From: Shewanella vesiculosa
GTDB taxonomy: Bacteria > Pseudomonadota > Gammaproteobacteria > Enterobacterales > Shewanellaceae
Direction of reading: 5' to 3'
Assembly (NCBI RefSeq): GCF_021560015.1
Contig: NZ_CP073588.1
Location: 4,453,501 to 4,517,500 of the forward strand
Length of the DNA: 64,000 bases
Position 1 is the stretch's first letter. Each line of letters starts with the position of its first letter. A model generated the notes under the pieces. The model made no database searches, was not told the origin of the DNA, and was given only the letters and a program-made list of their open reading frames with translations. This document shows, piece by piece, positions 1 to 8,428 of this stretch. Made by a program: the position numbers and the translations under genes.

Positions 1-199
1 AAGAGAGTCCATGTGATCACTATTGTCATAATTTACGCTACTTTTTAATCTTGCCCAAGTTTAAAGCAATCTTATAAAATGAAATCCTTTAGTTATCGTA
101 TATTTAACCATCAAACACATTATTCGGTCTGCTAACTAGCAGCGGAGTCGCCGATCATCGGTTAAAATAGAAAAAATACTAACAAAAAAGAGTTCTAGT

Positions 200-571
200 A
201 TGGAATATCAATTTCGTCGTAACCGCCTAGAAGGCACGGTATTTGCTGAATTTAGTATGGATCATGAAGTGTTAGGCAGATGGTTTGCAGAAGAGCTTGG
301 TGACGACAAGAGCAAAACGATTCATATTCTAACGCAGATAGCATTAATCAAATCTGGGGCCCTAAACCACATGCGAGATGTCGGTGGAGAATTAACCATC
401 GATATTGACTCTGAGCAAGTGAGAGTATTTGCCAGTGTGATTGATTTTGAGGAAGAGCACTTATTAGAAGACTCTATGAGCCTGTACAATGCGGAATCTG
501 AATCTTATTGTGGTCTTGAAGATTTTGAGTCAGTACTGGAGAGTTGGTTAGCATTTATTAACGATAAATAA
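200..571 (+). CDS. yacL: UPF0231 family protein YacL
   Basis: This 123-residue acidic cytosolic protein resembles E. coli YacL (UPF0231) along its whole length. Shared features are the MEYQFRRN-type start, the SMDHEVLGRWF segment near residue 19 and the C-terminal CGLEDFESVL block. There is no signal peptide or membrane segment. The family has no settled function, so the name is only a family assignment. The gene stands alone and converges with narP, with a hairpin between the two. Confidence 0.88.
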   Translation: MEYQFRRNRLEGTVFAEFSMDHEVLGRWFAEELGDDKSKTIHILTQIALIKSGALNHMRDVGGELTIDIDSEQVRVFASVIDFEEEHLLEDSMSLYNAESESYCGLEDFESVLESWLAFINDK

Positions 572-599
572 TCATGTCTTAATTCTCGTTGATGTTAAC

Positions 600-635
600 T
601 AACAACAAAACCAGGTTTAAATGGCTTTGTTGTTA
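600..635. terminator. Possible bidirectional terminator between yacL and narP
   Basis: A 10-bp inverted repeat, TAACAACAAA at 600-609 and its complement at 626-635, encloses a second short CCA/TGG pairing. It lies between two convergent genes. The T-run after the stem is weak on both strands, so termination efficiency is uncertain. Confidence 0.45.
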
Positions 636-668
636 ATTGTTAATGGTGATTTAAACTTTGATAGTGGG

Positions 669-1298
669 CTAATTATTAAGGTAGCGAACTGCCATTTCTG
701 TCCGTGATTTTGCATTGGCTTTACGCAGTAAATTTTTAACGTGTACTTTGACCGTGCCCTCGCTGATGTGTAAATCCTCAGCGATCATTCGGTTACTTTT
801 ACCTTCTGCCAGTTGTTGTAATATTTGTAATTCGCGAGGGGTCAAGGTTTCTACCCAGCTGTTGTCGTCAATAGCGCTCTCTAATTCATAAAGATAAGCT
901 TCTACTTCATTACTGATTACCCGATGGCCTAGCATGGCGTTTTTGAGTTGATCTAACAATAAATCAGGCTCAGTGTCTTTGAGTAAATAACCATCGGCAC
1001 CAGCGCGTAGCAGTCGAGTGACATCTTGTTTAGCATCAGAAACCGTTAAAATAACAATTCTTGCTGTCACTCCCTCTTGACGCATCGCATTAAGAGTATC
1101 AAGGCCAGACATGCCTTTCATGTTCAAATCGAGCAAAATAATATCGGGTTCATTTTCGGCCACAGCGGTTAGTGCTTCTAGTCCCGTGCCGGTTTCACCA
1201 AAAAGGCTGAAGTCACTGTCTGAGGTGATTAATTGACAAATACCACGACGTAATAACGGATGGTCGTCGACAACAAGTACAGAATACGGCTTACCCAT
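669..1298 (-). CDS. narP: Nitrate/nitrite response regulator NarP
   Basis: A 209-residue NarL/FixJ-type response regulator. The receiver domain (about 1-120) has the acidic pair D11-D12 and the phospho-acceptor D57 in LLDLN. A LuxR-type helix-turn-helix (about 145-205) carries LTPRELQIL and SEGTVKVHVKNLLRKA. It overlaps the 3' end of the sensor kinase gene by 8 bp, so the two are co-translated. It sits divergently from nrfA. NarP of the NarQ-NarP pair normally activates nap and nrf genes under nitrate or nitrite, and the site in front of nrfA fits this. Assignment as NarP rather than NarL rests on the single NarQ-type partner. Confidence 0.9.
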   Translation of the reverse strand: MGKPYSVLVVDDHPLLRRGICQLITSDSDFSLFGETGTGLEALTAVAENEPDIILLDLNMKGMSGLDTLNAMRQEGVTARIVILTVSDAKQDVTRLLRAGADGYLLKDTEPDLLLDQLKNAMLGHRVISNEVEAYLYELESAIDDNSWVETLTPRELQILQQLAEGKSNRMIAEDLHISEGTVKVHVKNLLRKANAKSRTEMAVRYLNN

Positions 1299-3006
1299 TT
1301 AAAGGCTCCTGTTGAGGTGGAAAGCTCAGCGTAACAGTAGTGCCACCAAGCTGGTTACTATTGAACGATACTATCCCATTCAGTTTGTTGGCGCGTTCAT
1401 GCATGATACCAATACCAAAGTGTTGATCTCGTTCTACTAAATGTGTCACACCGATGCCATCATCACAAATTGAGATAGTAATCATGCCCTTGTCGGTTAA
1501 CTGACAATCTATCACTATATGCTCAGGGGTAGCGTGTTTTATTGCATTTAATGTCGCTTCACGAATTAATTGCAAAATATGAATGTGCTGTTTTGCTTCA
1601 AGTAAGTGCGCTGATAGTTTGTAATTCAATTGGATATCAATTTGGCTTTGATGGCGTAACTGATCCAACATTACGTCGATAGCTTGCGGTAAATTAGGTT
1701 CTTTAATGGTTAACCTAAAGGTCGATAACAGTTCACGTAATTGAACATAAGCCGTACTGACACCTTCGTTTATCTCCATCAATTGGGCTTCTACTTCTGG
1801 GCTTCTACATGAGTCATTGAGGCTTTTGCGTAATAAACTGACTTGGATTTTTAAAAAAGATAATAATTGCCCAATTGAGTCGTGTAGTTCTCGGGCAATC
1901 ACAGCACGCTCTTCGAGTAGCGCTAATTGTTGGCGTTGTTCACTTGCATTATGGATGGTAATAGAGCGCGTTAACATCATGGCGAAGTTTTCAAACAGTA
2001 ATCGGTTAACTGGTCGATTAGATATCACATCCAAATAGCCCAATTGAGTCTTTTCTATTAATAATGGAAAGTGTAACGATTCAATCGGTAATTCATCTGG
2101 CCAGCCCCCTTCAGCCTTAATGATGTCTTTAGAGCCGTCATCATGTTCAATAACTAAGCGTAAATAGGATAAATTTTCATAATATTTCAATTGATTGATT
2201 GCTGATTGTAAGGCTTTATAGTCGAGTTTATTGGCATGTAACATGACAAGGTTGTCGTATAGAAACTTTAACTCGTTATTTGTGCGGGTCAATGCCAAGG
2301 TTTTTTCGTTGACTTGGTTTTCTAAATCTTCATATAAGCTGGCTAATTCAGCGGCAGTTTTTTGCAATGCATTACCTAAGGCGGTGAGTTCAATATAGTC
2401 CGTTTTAGGCATTTTAACTTTGAAGTTTCCTTTAGAGATTGTTGTGGAACTTTCTATCAATAATTGCAATGGCTTAACGACGCGCTTACGGGTAAATGCC
2501 ACCGCAAAAAAAGCAATAATCAGTAAAATAGATAAACCAATAATTTGCCCAATAACCAGTAACTTTAATTTAAAGGCGGCGAACTGTTCCATGTTCAGCA
2601 CTAAAGTATCAATGGTGTTAACAAAGTCGGTTAACGAAGCGGAGTATAGGCGGATGTTTCCTTCCTCAATATAGACTTTCATTACTTGCCACTTATGAAT
2701 AACCAATACGTATTGGTCACGCATTTCTTTTGGGCTATACCATTCAAGCGAGCGTTTAAGCGCTTCAGAATTGAGTGTTGTTTCGAAATCAGCAATTTTT
2801 TCATCGATATTATGGCTGCCAATATTGGCGTCAAGCAATAGTCGGTAGCTTTGCATTCGTAGCGAGCCTGAGGCGTTTATTCCTCTGGCGTCTCCCAAGC
2901 TAAAAGTTAAACTGACGATGGAAAACACCGCTAAGCTTGATGACAATAAAATCACCACGAGCATTAAACTTAAAATGGTGGAGGTAAGGCTGCCACGAGT
3001 AAACAT
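1291..3006 (-). CDS. narQ: Nitrate/nitrite sensor histidine kinase NarQ
   Basis: A 571-residue membrane sensor kinase. Transmembrane helix 1 is at about 8-32, followed at once by the nitrate-binding P-box (GDARGINASGSLRMQSYR, 38-55) that marks NarX/NarQ. A short periplasmic domain leads to helix 2 at about 149-172, then a HAMP linker, a central GAF-like region, a HisKA_3 dimerisation domain with the phospho-accepting His375 in ARELHDSIGQ, and an HATPase domain with DDGIGV and GIGIMHERANKLNG. It should sense periplasmic nitrate or nitrite and phosphorylate NarP, whose gene overlaps its stop. Its promoter shares the 270-bp divergent region with nrfA. Confidence 0.92.
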   Translation of the reverse strand: MFTRGSLTSTILSLMLVVILLSSSLAVFSIVSLTFSLGDARGINASGSLRMQSYRLLLDANIGSHNIDEKIADFETTLNSEALKRSLEWYSPKEMRDQYVLVIHKWQVMKVYIEEGNIRLYSASLTDFVNTIDTLVLNMEQFAAFKLKLLVIGQIIGLSILLIIAFFAVAFTRKRVVKPLQLLIESSTTISKGNFKVKMPKTDYIELTALGNALQKTAAELASLYEDLENQVNEKTLALTRTNNELKFLYDNLVMLHANKLDYKALQSAINQLKYYENLSYLRLVIEHDDGSKDIIKAEGGWPDELPIESLHFPLLIEKTQLGYLDVISNRPVNRLLFENFAMMLTRSITIHNASEQRQQLALLEERAVIARELHDSIGQLLSFLKIQVSLLRKSLNDSCRSPEVEAQLMEINEGVSTAYVQLRELLSTFRLTIKEPNLPQAIDVMLDQLRHQSQIDIQLNYKLSAHLLEAKQHIHILQLIREATLNAIKHATPEHIVIDCQLTDKGMITISICDDGIGVTHLVERDQHFGIGIMHERANKLNGIVSFNSNQLGGTTVTLSFPPQQEPLNG

Positions 3007-3150
3007 AAAGTCCTGCTGTCGATAACGGTAAGGGATTAAAAATAAGCAAAAGCCCAGTTTTATACCAGGTTCAATAGTGTGTTCTACATTAGGTGTCGCT
3101 TGAAAACATTAACAAGTTTGCAAAAGTGTGAAACACATCCTGTCTACATA

Positions 3151-3164
3151 TTGATCTGGCGCAA
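3151..3164 (+). promoter_or_regulatory. Possible FNR-type half-conserved site upstream of nrfA
   Basis: TTGATCTGGCGCAA fits the FNR consensus TTGAT-N4-ATCAA with a perfect left half and 3 of 5 bases on the right. Its centre is 28 bp upstream of the NarP-like site. Anaerobic control of nrfA makes it plausible, but the match is imperfect. Confidence 0.35.
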
Positions 3165-3177
3165 ACTTTAGTCTCTA

Positions 3178-3193
3178 TACCCCATAAGAGGTA
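3178..3193 (+). promoter_or_regulatory. NarP/NarL 7-2-7 binding site
   Basis: TACCCCA-TA-AGAGGTA fits the heptamer arrangement TACYYMT-N2-AKRRGTA with one mismatch in 14 specified positions. This inverted 7-2-7 arrangement is the one NarP can bind. It lies 90 bp before nrfA, in the region shared with narQP. Confidence 0.7.
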
Positions 3194-3282
3194 TATTTAA
3201 AGCCGTTTTAAATAGCTAACTTTGTCTCTAGAGATGTCGTGATTATTAAATTAAATATAATGTAACACGGAGATGAAGGGTG

Positions 3283-4680
3283 ATGAAGATGAACGCAAAA
3301 TCAATTGCACTGAGTGCAGTGATTGCAGCCAGTTTTTTAGCCGCTGGCGCAATGGCTAGTGAGAAAACCGAACCTCGTAATGAAGTTTATAAGGATAAAT
3401 TCTCAAAACAGTACGACAGTTGGCATGCTACTGATGAAAGCAAAGAAGTTGTCGATATGTTAGAAAAAGTACCTAGCCTAGTCGTGTTATGGGCGGGTTA
3501 CGGTTTTGCTAAAGATTACAATGCACCTCGTGGTCATATGTATGCAGTAACTGACGTAACGAATACATTGCGTACTGGCGCACCAAAAAATGCACAAGAT
3601 GGTCCAATGCCAATGGCCTGCTGGAGCTGTAAAAGCCCTGACGTACCACGGGTGATTGAAGAGCAAGGTGAAGATGGCTATTTCAGTGGTAAATGGGCTA
3701 AAGGTGGCCCAGAAATTGTCAATGTGCTCGGTTGTGCTGACTGTCATGAAAAAGGATCTTCAAAGTTACGCATGTCTCGTCCGTTTGCTGAGCGCGCTAT
3801 GGCAACATTAAATACGCCATTTGATAAAGCTTCTCGTAAAGACAAGCAATCAATGGTGTGTGCTCAATGTCACGTTGAGTACTATTTCGAGAAAACAGCA
3901 GAACGTCCTGGTTTTGTTAAATTCCCTTGGGATATGGGTACCACAGTTGAGCAAATGGAAGTGTATTATGACAACATGGAGTTCTCTGATTGGACTCATG
4001 CCGTGTCAAAAACACCAATGTTAAAAGCGCAACATCCTGGTTATGAAACTTGGAAAATGGGCGTTCACGGTCAAAATAACGTGAGTTGTGTTGATTGTCA
4101 TATGCCTAAAGTGACTAATGACAAAGGCCGCAAATTTACAGACCATAAAGTGGGTAACCCATTTGATCGCTTTGAAGAAACATGTGCCACTTGTCACAGT
4201 CAAAGCAAAGAGTTTATGGTCAATTTAGTGAATGAAAGCAAACAGAAAGCACAAGACTTAAAGGCACGTGTTGAAACTCAATTAGTAAAAGCTCACTTTG
4301 AAGCTAAAGCGGCGTGGGATGCTGGTGCAACTGAAGTTGAAATGAAGCCAATCCTAATGGATATTCGTCATTCACAGTGGCGTTGGGATTATGCCACTGC
4401 ATCTCATGGTGCATCGTCTCATGCTCCTGCTGAAGTATTACGTATTTTAGGTACTTCATTGGATAAAGCTGCTGATGCTCGGGTTAAATTGGCTCAGTTA
4501 TTAGGTGCTAAAGGAGTTAAACAACCAATTGCATATCCTGATACGTCAACTAAAGCGAAAGCGCAAGCAGCATTAGGCATGGACATGAAAACCATGAATG
4601 CTGAAAAAGCTGAATTCAAGAAAACACTTGTTCCTAAGTGGAAAGAAGAAGCTAAAAAGCGTGAGGCGACTTATAAATAA
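3283..4680 (+). CDS. nrfA: Ammonia-forming cytochrome c nitrite reductase NrfA
   Basis: A periplasmic pentahaem enzyme that reduces nitrite to ammonium with six electrons. A signal peptide ends at about AMA-SE. Counting one residue upstream of this start, the active-site haem has the lysine-ligated motif CWSCK (about 114-118), followed by four CxxCH haems: CADCH (152), CAQCH (194), CVDCH (270) and CATCH (302). The length of about 465 residues is normal. The ATG at 3283 lies behind GGAG at 3269; GTG at 3280 and ATG at 3289 are alternatives. No nrfBCD or nrfEFG genes are present, so electrons probably come from a CymA-type quinol dehydrogenase, as known for Shewanella. A strong terminator follows. 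Confidence 0.96.
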   Translation: MKMNAKSIALSAVIAASFLAAGAMASEKTEPRNEVYKDKFSKQYDSWHATDESKEVVDMLEKVPSLVVLWAGYGFAKDYNAPRGHMYAVTDVTNTLRTGAPKNAQDGPMPMACWSCKSPDVPRVIEEQGEDGYFSGKWAKGGPEIVNVLGCADCHEKGSSKLRMSRPFAERAMATLNTPFDKASRKDKQSMVCAQCHVEYYFEKTAERPGFVKFPWDMGTTVEQMEVYYDNMEFSDWTHAVSKTPMLKAQHPGYETWKMGVHGQNNVSCVDCHMPKVTNDKGRKFTDHKVGNPFDRFEETCATCHSQSKEFMVNLVNESKQKAQDLKARVETQLVKAHFEAKAAWDAGATEVEMKPILMDIRHSQWRWDYATASHGASSHAPAEVLRILGTSLDKAADARVKLAQLLGAKGVKQPIAYPDTSTKAKAQAALGMDMKTMNAEKAEFKKTLVPKWKEEAKKREATYK

Positions 4681-4734
4681 CTGGTGTTGAACCTTAACGC
4701 TTTATGGTGTTATTAATCCTTAAATCATAAAAAT

Positions 4735-4760
4735 AGCCCTCATTTGAGGGCTTTTTTTTT
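4735..4760 (+). terminator. Rho-independent terminator of nrfA
   Basis: A stem AGCCCTC/GAGGGCT with an ATTT loop is followed by a run of nine or more T residues, 55 bp after the nrfA stop. Confidence 0.9.
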
Positions 4761-4827
4761 ATGTTCGCTCTAAAAACCTCTGGCTTAAGCCGTTGTTACT
4801 CGATGTGATAAAAGCCAGCTCAATAAT

Positions 4828-4844
4828 TGCACTAAAATGATGCG
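4828..4844 (+). promoter_or_regulatory. NtrC binding site 1 (distal)
   Basis: TGCACTAAAATGATGCG is close to the NtrC consensus TGCACC-N5-GGTGCA. It is centred 30 bp (about three helical turns) upstream of a second, better copy. Confidence 0.7.
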
Positions 4845-4857
4845 CTGATGTTTGAGA

Positions 4858-4874
4858 TGCACTTGAATGGTGCT
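4858..4874 (+). promoter_or_regulatory. NtrC binding site 2 (proximal)
   Basis: TGCACTTGAATGGTGCT has both NtrC half-sites. It is centred roughly 95 bp upstream of the predicted sigma54 start point, the normal position of an NtrC enhancer. Confidence 0.75.
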
Positions 4875-4937
4875 TTTATGTTAACAAATAAAATGAAAAA
4901 TAAAATAAAACTTATATATAACAGTGGTTTGAAAATG

Positions 4938-4953
4938 TGGCCTAATGATTGAA
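4938..4953 (+). promoter_or_regulatory. Candidate sigma54 promoter of glnK-amtB
   Basis: TGGCCTAATGATTGAA matches the -24/-12 layout TGGCAC-N5-TTGCA. The GG at -24 is intact, but -12 reads TTGAA instead of TTGCA. The site lies 57 bp before glnK and downstream of two NtrC-like enhancers, which supports it more than the sequence alone does. Confidence 0.5.
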
Positions 4954-5009
4954 TTAACTATTAAACAAATAAATAACAATTACATTTTTTCACACTTTTG
5001 GAGGTCGAG

Positions 5010-5348
5010 ATGAAACTCGTCAGCGCTATCATCAAGCCATTTAAGTTGGATGATGTCCGTGAAGCCATTGCAGGCATGGGCATTGAAGGTATGACTGTTA
5101 CTGAGGTAAAAGGCTTCGGACGTCAAAAAGGCCACACTGAGCTTTATCGTGGGGCAGAGTATCAAGTGGATTTTTTACCTAAAGTAAAATTAGAAATTGC
5201 GACCAAAGATGAAAACTTGGACATGCTTATTGAAGCGATTACCAGTGCTGCCCATACCGGCAAAATTGGTGATGGTAAAATATTTGTTACTGATTTAGAA
5301 CAAGCGATCCGTATCCGTACGGGTGAACTTGATAACGAAGCATTATAG
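5010..5348 (+). CDS. glnK: Nitrogen regulatory protein P-II (GlnK type)
   Basis: A 112-residue PII signalling protein. It starts MKLVSAIIKPFKLDDV and carries the T-loop KGHTELYRGAEYQVDF with the uridylylation target Tyr51, followed by the TGKIGDGKIFV nucleotide-binding segment. PII proteins bind ATP/ADP and 2-oxoglutarate, report nitrogen status, and block AmtB when nitrogen is plentiful. The ATG at 5010 is chosen because GGAGG lies at 5000-5004; an upstream in-frame TTG would give a non-standard extension. It sits 9 bp before amtB, so it is the GlnK-type paralogue. NtrC-like enhancers precede it. Confidence 0.93.
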   Translation: MKLVSAIIKPFKLDDVREAIAGMGIEGMTVTEVKGFGRQKGHTELYRGAEYQVDFLPKVKLEIATKDENLDMLIEAITSAAHTGKIGDGKIFVTDLEQAIRIRTGELDNEAL

Positions 5349-5357
5349 GAGACTGTT

Positions 5358-6608
5358 ATGGAAGAGTTAACTCAATTAGGCCTAACGGTTACTGAATTAC
5401 GTTTCGCACTAGATACATTTTATTTCCTTATCTCTGGCGCATTTGTGATGTGGATGGCCGCGGGTTTTGCCATGTTAGAAGCTGGCCTAGTCCGTTCAAA
5501 AAACACCACTGAAATTTTAACTAAAAACGTATGTTTATATGCAATCGCCTGTGTCATGTTTTTATTGGTTGGCTATAACATTATGTATGTAGACAATGTC
5601 GAAGGTGGCTTTATTCCTTCTTTTGGCACATTGATTGGTTCGCAAGCTGAAGGTGCAGACCATGCATTAGAGTCAGACTTTTTCTTCCAAGTGGTGTTTG
5701 TTGCTACTGCAATGTCGATTGTGTCTGGTGCCGTTGCTGAACGGATGAAATTGTGGTCTTTCTTAGTCTTCTCTATCGTAATGACAGCTGTAATTTATCC
5801 TGTCGAAGGCTACTGGACATGGGGCGGTGGATTCCTCTCTGAAGCGGGTTTTGTCGACTTTGCTGGTAGTGGTATTGTTCACATGGCTGGTGCGGCAGCA
5901 GCGATATCTGGTGTACTGCTTCTTGGTGCTCGTAAAGGTAAATACGGTGAAAATGGTCAAGTTCATCCAATTCCAGGATCTAACTTACCAATGGCAACCT
6001 TAGGTATGTTCATTTTATGGATGGGTTGGTTTGGCTTTAACGGTGGTTCACAACTGTTAGTTTCAGATGCTGAAAATGCCAGTGCAGTCGCTAAAATATT
6101 CGTAAATACTAACTCTGCCGCTGCTTTTGGTGCTATCTCAGCATTGATTGTGTGTAAAGTTGTCTGGGGCAAAGCTGACTTAACCATGATATTAAACGGT
6201 GCGTTAGCAGGATTAGTGGCGATTACTGCTGACCCGCTTTCACCTTCACTGTTAATGGCTGGTGTGATTGGCTTAGTGGCGGGTGCTGTTGTTATCTTCT
6301 CGGTTATCGCATTTGACCGAATTAAAATTGATGACCCAGTTGGCGCGATTTCGGTTCACGGTGTTGCTGGTTTCCTTGGGGTGATGTTAGTTCCATTATC
6401 AAATGCTGATGCTAGTTTTGGTAGCCAGTTATATGGTGCCGCCGTTATCTTTATTTGGGTCTTTAGCGCATCGTTACTTGTATGGTTTATATTAAAAATG
6501 ACCATGGGTATTCGAGTAACAGAAGAAGAAGAGTACAACGGTATGGATGCTTCTGACTGTGGTGTTGATGCTTATCCTGAGTTTGTGAGTGTCAAAAGCG
6601 CTGGTTAA
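5358..6608 (+). CDS. amtB: Ammonium transporter AmtB
   Basis: A 416-residue inner-membrane channel of the Amt/Rh family with about eleven transmembrane helices. The pore histidine pair is visible as IVHMAGAAAA and AISVHGVAGFLG, and the family block ERMKLWSFLVFS is present. Unlike many AmtB proteins it has no obvious cleavable signal peptide. It is co-transcribed with glnK and follows AGGAGA with normal spacing. It imports ammonium under nitrogen limitation and should be gated by the neighbouring PII protein. A terminator follows directly. Confidence 0.95.
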   Translation: MEELTQLGLTVTELRFALDTFYFLISGAFVMWMAAGFAMLEAGLVRSKNTTEILTKNVCLYAIACVMFLLVGYNIMYVDNVEGGFIPSFGTLIGSQAEGADHALESDFFFQVVFVATAMSIVSGAVAERMKLWSFLVFSIVMTAVIYPVEGYWTWGGGFLSEAGFVDFAGSGIVHMAGAAAAISGVLLLGARKGKYGENGQVHPIPGSNLPMATLGMFILWMGWFGFNGGSQLLVSDAENASAVAKIFVNTNSAAAFGAISALIVCKVVWGKADLTMILNGALAGLVAITADPLSPSLLMAGVIGLVAGAVVIFSVIAFDRIKIDDPVGAISVHGVAGFLGVMLVPLSNADASFGSQLYGAAVIFIWVFSASLLVWFILKMTMGIRVTEEEEYNGMDASDCGVDAYPEFVSVKSAG

Positions 6609-6633
6609 GTTAATTCTTTAATCTAAGTAAAAT

Positions 6634-6666
6634 AAAAAACAGAACCTTTAGGTTCTGTTTTTTTAT
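6634..6666 (+). terminator. Terminator of glnK-amtB
   Basis: A stem ACAGAACC/GGTTCTGT with a TTTA loop is followed by a run of seven T, 30 bp after the amtB stop. Confidence 0.88.
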
Positions 6667-6766
6667 GTATCTAATAAAATTCTTAACGCCGTTGTTGGGG
6701 AAAGCGAGTCAATGTGCTAGCGTGATATATTGGTATTTGGATGATAAAAACAGTGATGAGGTAACT

Positions 6767-7108
6767 ATGATGCGAGCATGGGTAAACTTATTGATCGCGG
6801 CGATACTTTTTAGCTTATTGTTTGGTGTCATGAGCCATGCTGGCACTGTTGTGGTGCGTCAATCATCTACGCCTTTTGATGCTTTTGCTGTTCGCGACCA
6901 ATTGTTACAACAGCACCAATGGCAAGAGCTGTTACGGCAGCAACAGCAGGTTACTATCCTACAATCGTTACCGATTGGATGCTTGGCGATAGCGTCACCG
7001 TTTAATTATTTTAGCTGTGGCCAACAATTTTATCGTCCCTATGACTATCAAGACACACAAGTGTTTATCCAAATAGATCCTCCTTTGAATGAGATCCCTG
7101 CTCAATAG
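6767..7108 (+). CDS. Small exported protein of unknown function
   Basis: A protein of about 113 residues. The paired ATG codons at 6767/6770 follow GAGG at 6758-6761. They open a clear signal peptide (MMRAWVNLLIAAILF..., cleavage likely near SHAG). Reading from farther upstream would put 34 unlikely residues before the signal. The mature part is rich in Gln and has two cysteines about 14 apart in CLAIASPFNYFSC, which could form a disulfide. I do not recognise the family. It lies 100 bp before the TPR lipoprotein gene on the same strand and may be expressed with it. Confidence 0.6.
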   Translation: MMRAWVNLLIAAILFSLLFGVMSHAGTVVVRQSSTPFDAFAVRDQLLQQHQWQELLRQQQQVTILQSLPIGCLAIASPFNYFSCGQQFYRPYDYQDTQVFIQIDPPLNEIPAQ

Positions 7109-7207
7109 CGAATGCCTTGGTATCAAACCTTATCTCAGTAGCTTTGGCTGAATAGGCAACTATTGACTATGCTTTTAGATAGCGTATTTCTATCTGAGGG
7201 CTGAATT

Positions 7208-8428
7208 ATGTTCACTCGTCACTCAAAAAAGACAGCGGTTGATGCCTGTTACTATCATGACTATTTATCATTCAAATGGATTAAACTTCTACTCGTTACC
7301 TTACTTTTCGGTATGAGTGCCTGTCAGTCAACGCCATCTCCAAATCAAGCATTCAAGATTGCGAACTTATTTCATGATGAGCTATTTACGCCAATCGATA
7401 CTGTGGAGGTTGATGATATTTATCGTTTACCTGAGCCATTTGTGGCTCAATTTAGGCGACAGTTTCAAGCGGATAATATGCTTCGTAGCCAGAGTATTAT
7501 CGCCAATGAATGGTTAGCTCAGTATATTGGTGCTCAAGATGGTGGTTTTGAATACCGCGATAATGTTACTCATACCGCAAGTGAAACAGCGCTTAATCGC
7601 CAAGGTAATTGTATGTCTCTGGTGGTGTTATCGGCAGCTTTAGCTGATGTGTTAAATGTACCTGTTGAGTTTTATGATATTGATATTGAACCCGTTTGGG
7701 ATAGGCGTGGTGGTTTTTATTTAGTCAACGGTCACGTCAATTTGAGCCTGTTACCAGCGAAGGATTCTCATACTGTATTATTTAGGGGGACTGATATTTT
7801 GGTGGATTTCTTACCTGAACGTTCAGTTCGTGCTTACCATAAAAAAACAGTCAATAAGCGTCAATTAACCGCGATGTTTTATAACAATATAGCCGCGGAG
7901 GCATTGGTTGATGCTGATTATGATACCGCTTATTCACTGGTAAAAAAAAGTATTTTGTTAGACCCGCAGTATGTCGCTGCAATCAATACGATAGCGGTTA
8001 TTTATCGTCATAAAGGTTATGAAGCTGAGGCCGAATATGCATATCGGTTAGCGCTACAAGTTGACTCTCAAGATCTAACGACATTGTATAATTTAGCCTT
8101 AATTTTAGGGGAGCAAGGACGTCTACAAGAGTGGGCCGAGATACATAAGGTCCTTGAGTTAGCGAGAATTAATAATCCATTTTATTACTATGATATGGCT
8201 CAACAAGCGTATTTTGATAAGCAATATCAAGATGCACTGGTGTGGTATAAACGAGCTGTTGAAAAAGCGGATTATCGGCATGAATTTTATTTTGGCTTAT
8301 CTCGAGCGTATTGGGCAACAGGTGAGGCAGGGCTTGCTGAGAAAAACCTTAAGCGTGCAATGGCCTTGAGCGATACCATTCATAAACAAGGCTACCAAAT
8401 GAAGTTGCAAGCAATGATGCAACACTAA
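7208..8428 (+). CDS. TPR-repeat lipoprotein with transglutaminase-like domain
   Basis: A 406-residue envelope protein. After a basic N-terminus and hydrophobic helix there is a lipobox LFGMSAC (cysteine near residue 39). Residues about 110-200 look like a transglutaminase/protease-like core: a Cys in RQGNCMSLVVLSAALAD, a later His in NGHVN and an Asp in ILVDFLP. The C-terminal half holds three or more TPR repeats (AINTIAVIYRHKGYEAEAEY, TLYNLALILGEQGRLQEW, FYYYDMAQQAYFDKQYQDAL). TPR plus transglutaminase-like architecture suggests envelope peptide or protein processing, but that is inference. It abuts the convergent downstream gene with no spacer. Confidence 0.75.
   Translation: MFTRHSKKTAVDACYYHDYLSFKWIKLLLVTLLFGMSACQSTPSPNQAFKIANLFHDELFTPIDTVEVDDIYRLPEPFVAQFRRQFQADNMLRSQSIIANEWLAQYIGAQDGGFEYRDNVTHTASETALNRQGNCMSLVVLSAALADVLNVPVEFYDIDIEPVWDRRGGFYLVNGHVNLSLLPAKDSHTVLFRGTDILVDFLPERSVRAYHKKTVNKRQLTAMFYNNIAAEALVDADYDTAYSLVKKSILLDPQYVAAINTIAVIYRHKGYEAEAEYAYRLALQVDSQDLTTLYNLALILGEQGRLQEWAEIHKVLELARINNPFYYYDMAQQAYFDKQYQDALVWYKRAVEKADYRHEFYFGLSRAYWATGEAGLAEKNLKRAMALSDTIHKQGYQMKLQAMMQH

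Noticed and set aside
3126..3142. CRP-like TGTGA half-site upstream of nrfA
   Set aside because: The second half matches only two of five bases; too weak to claim.
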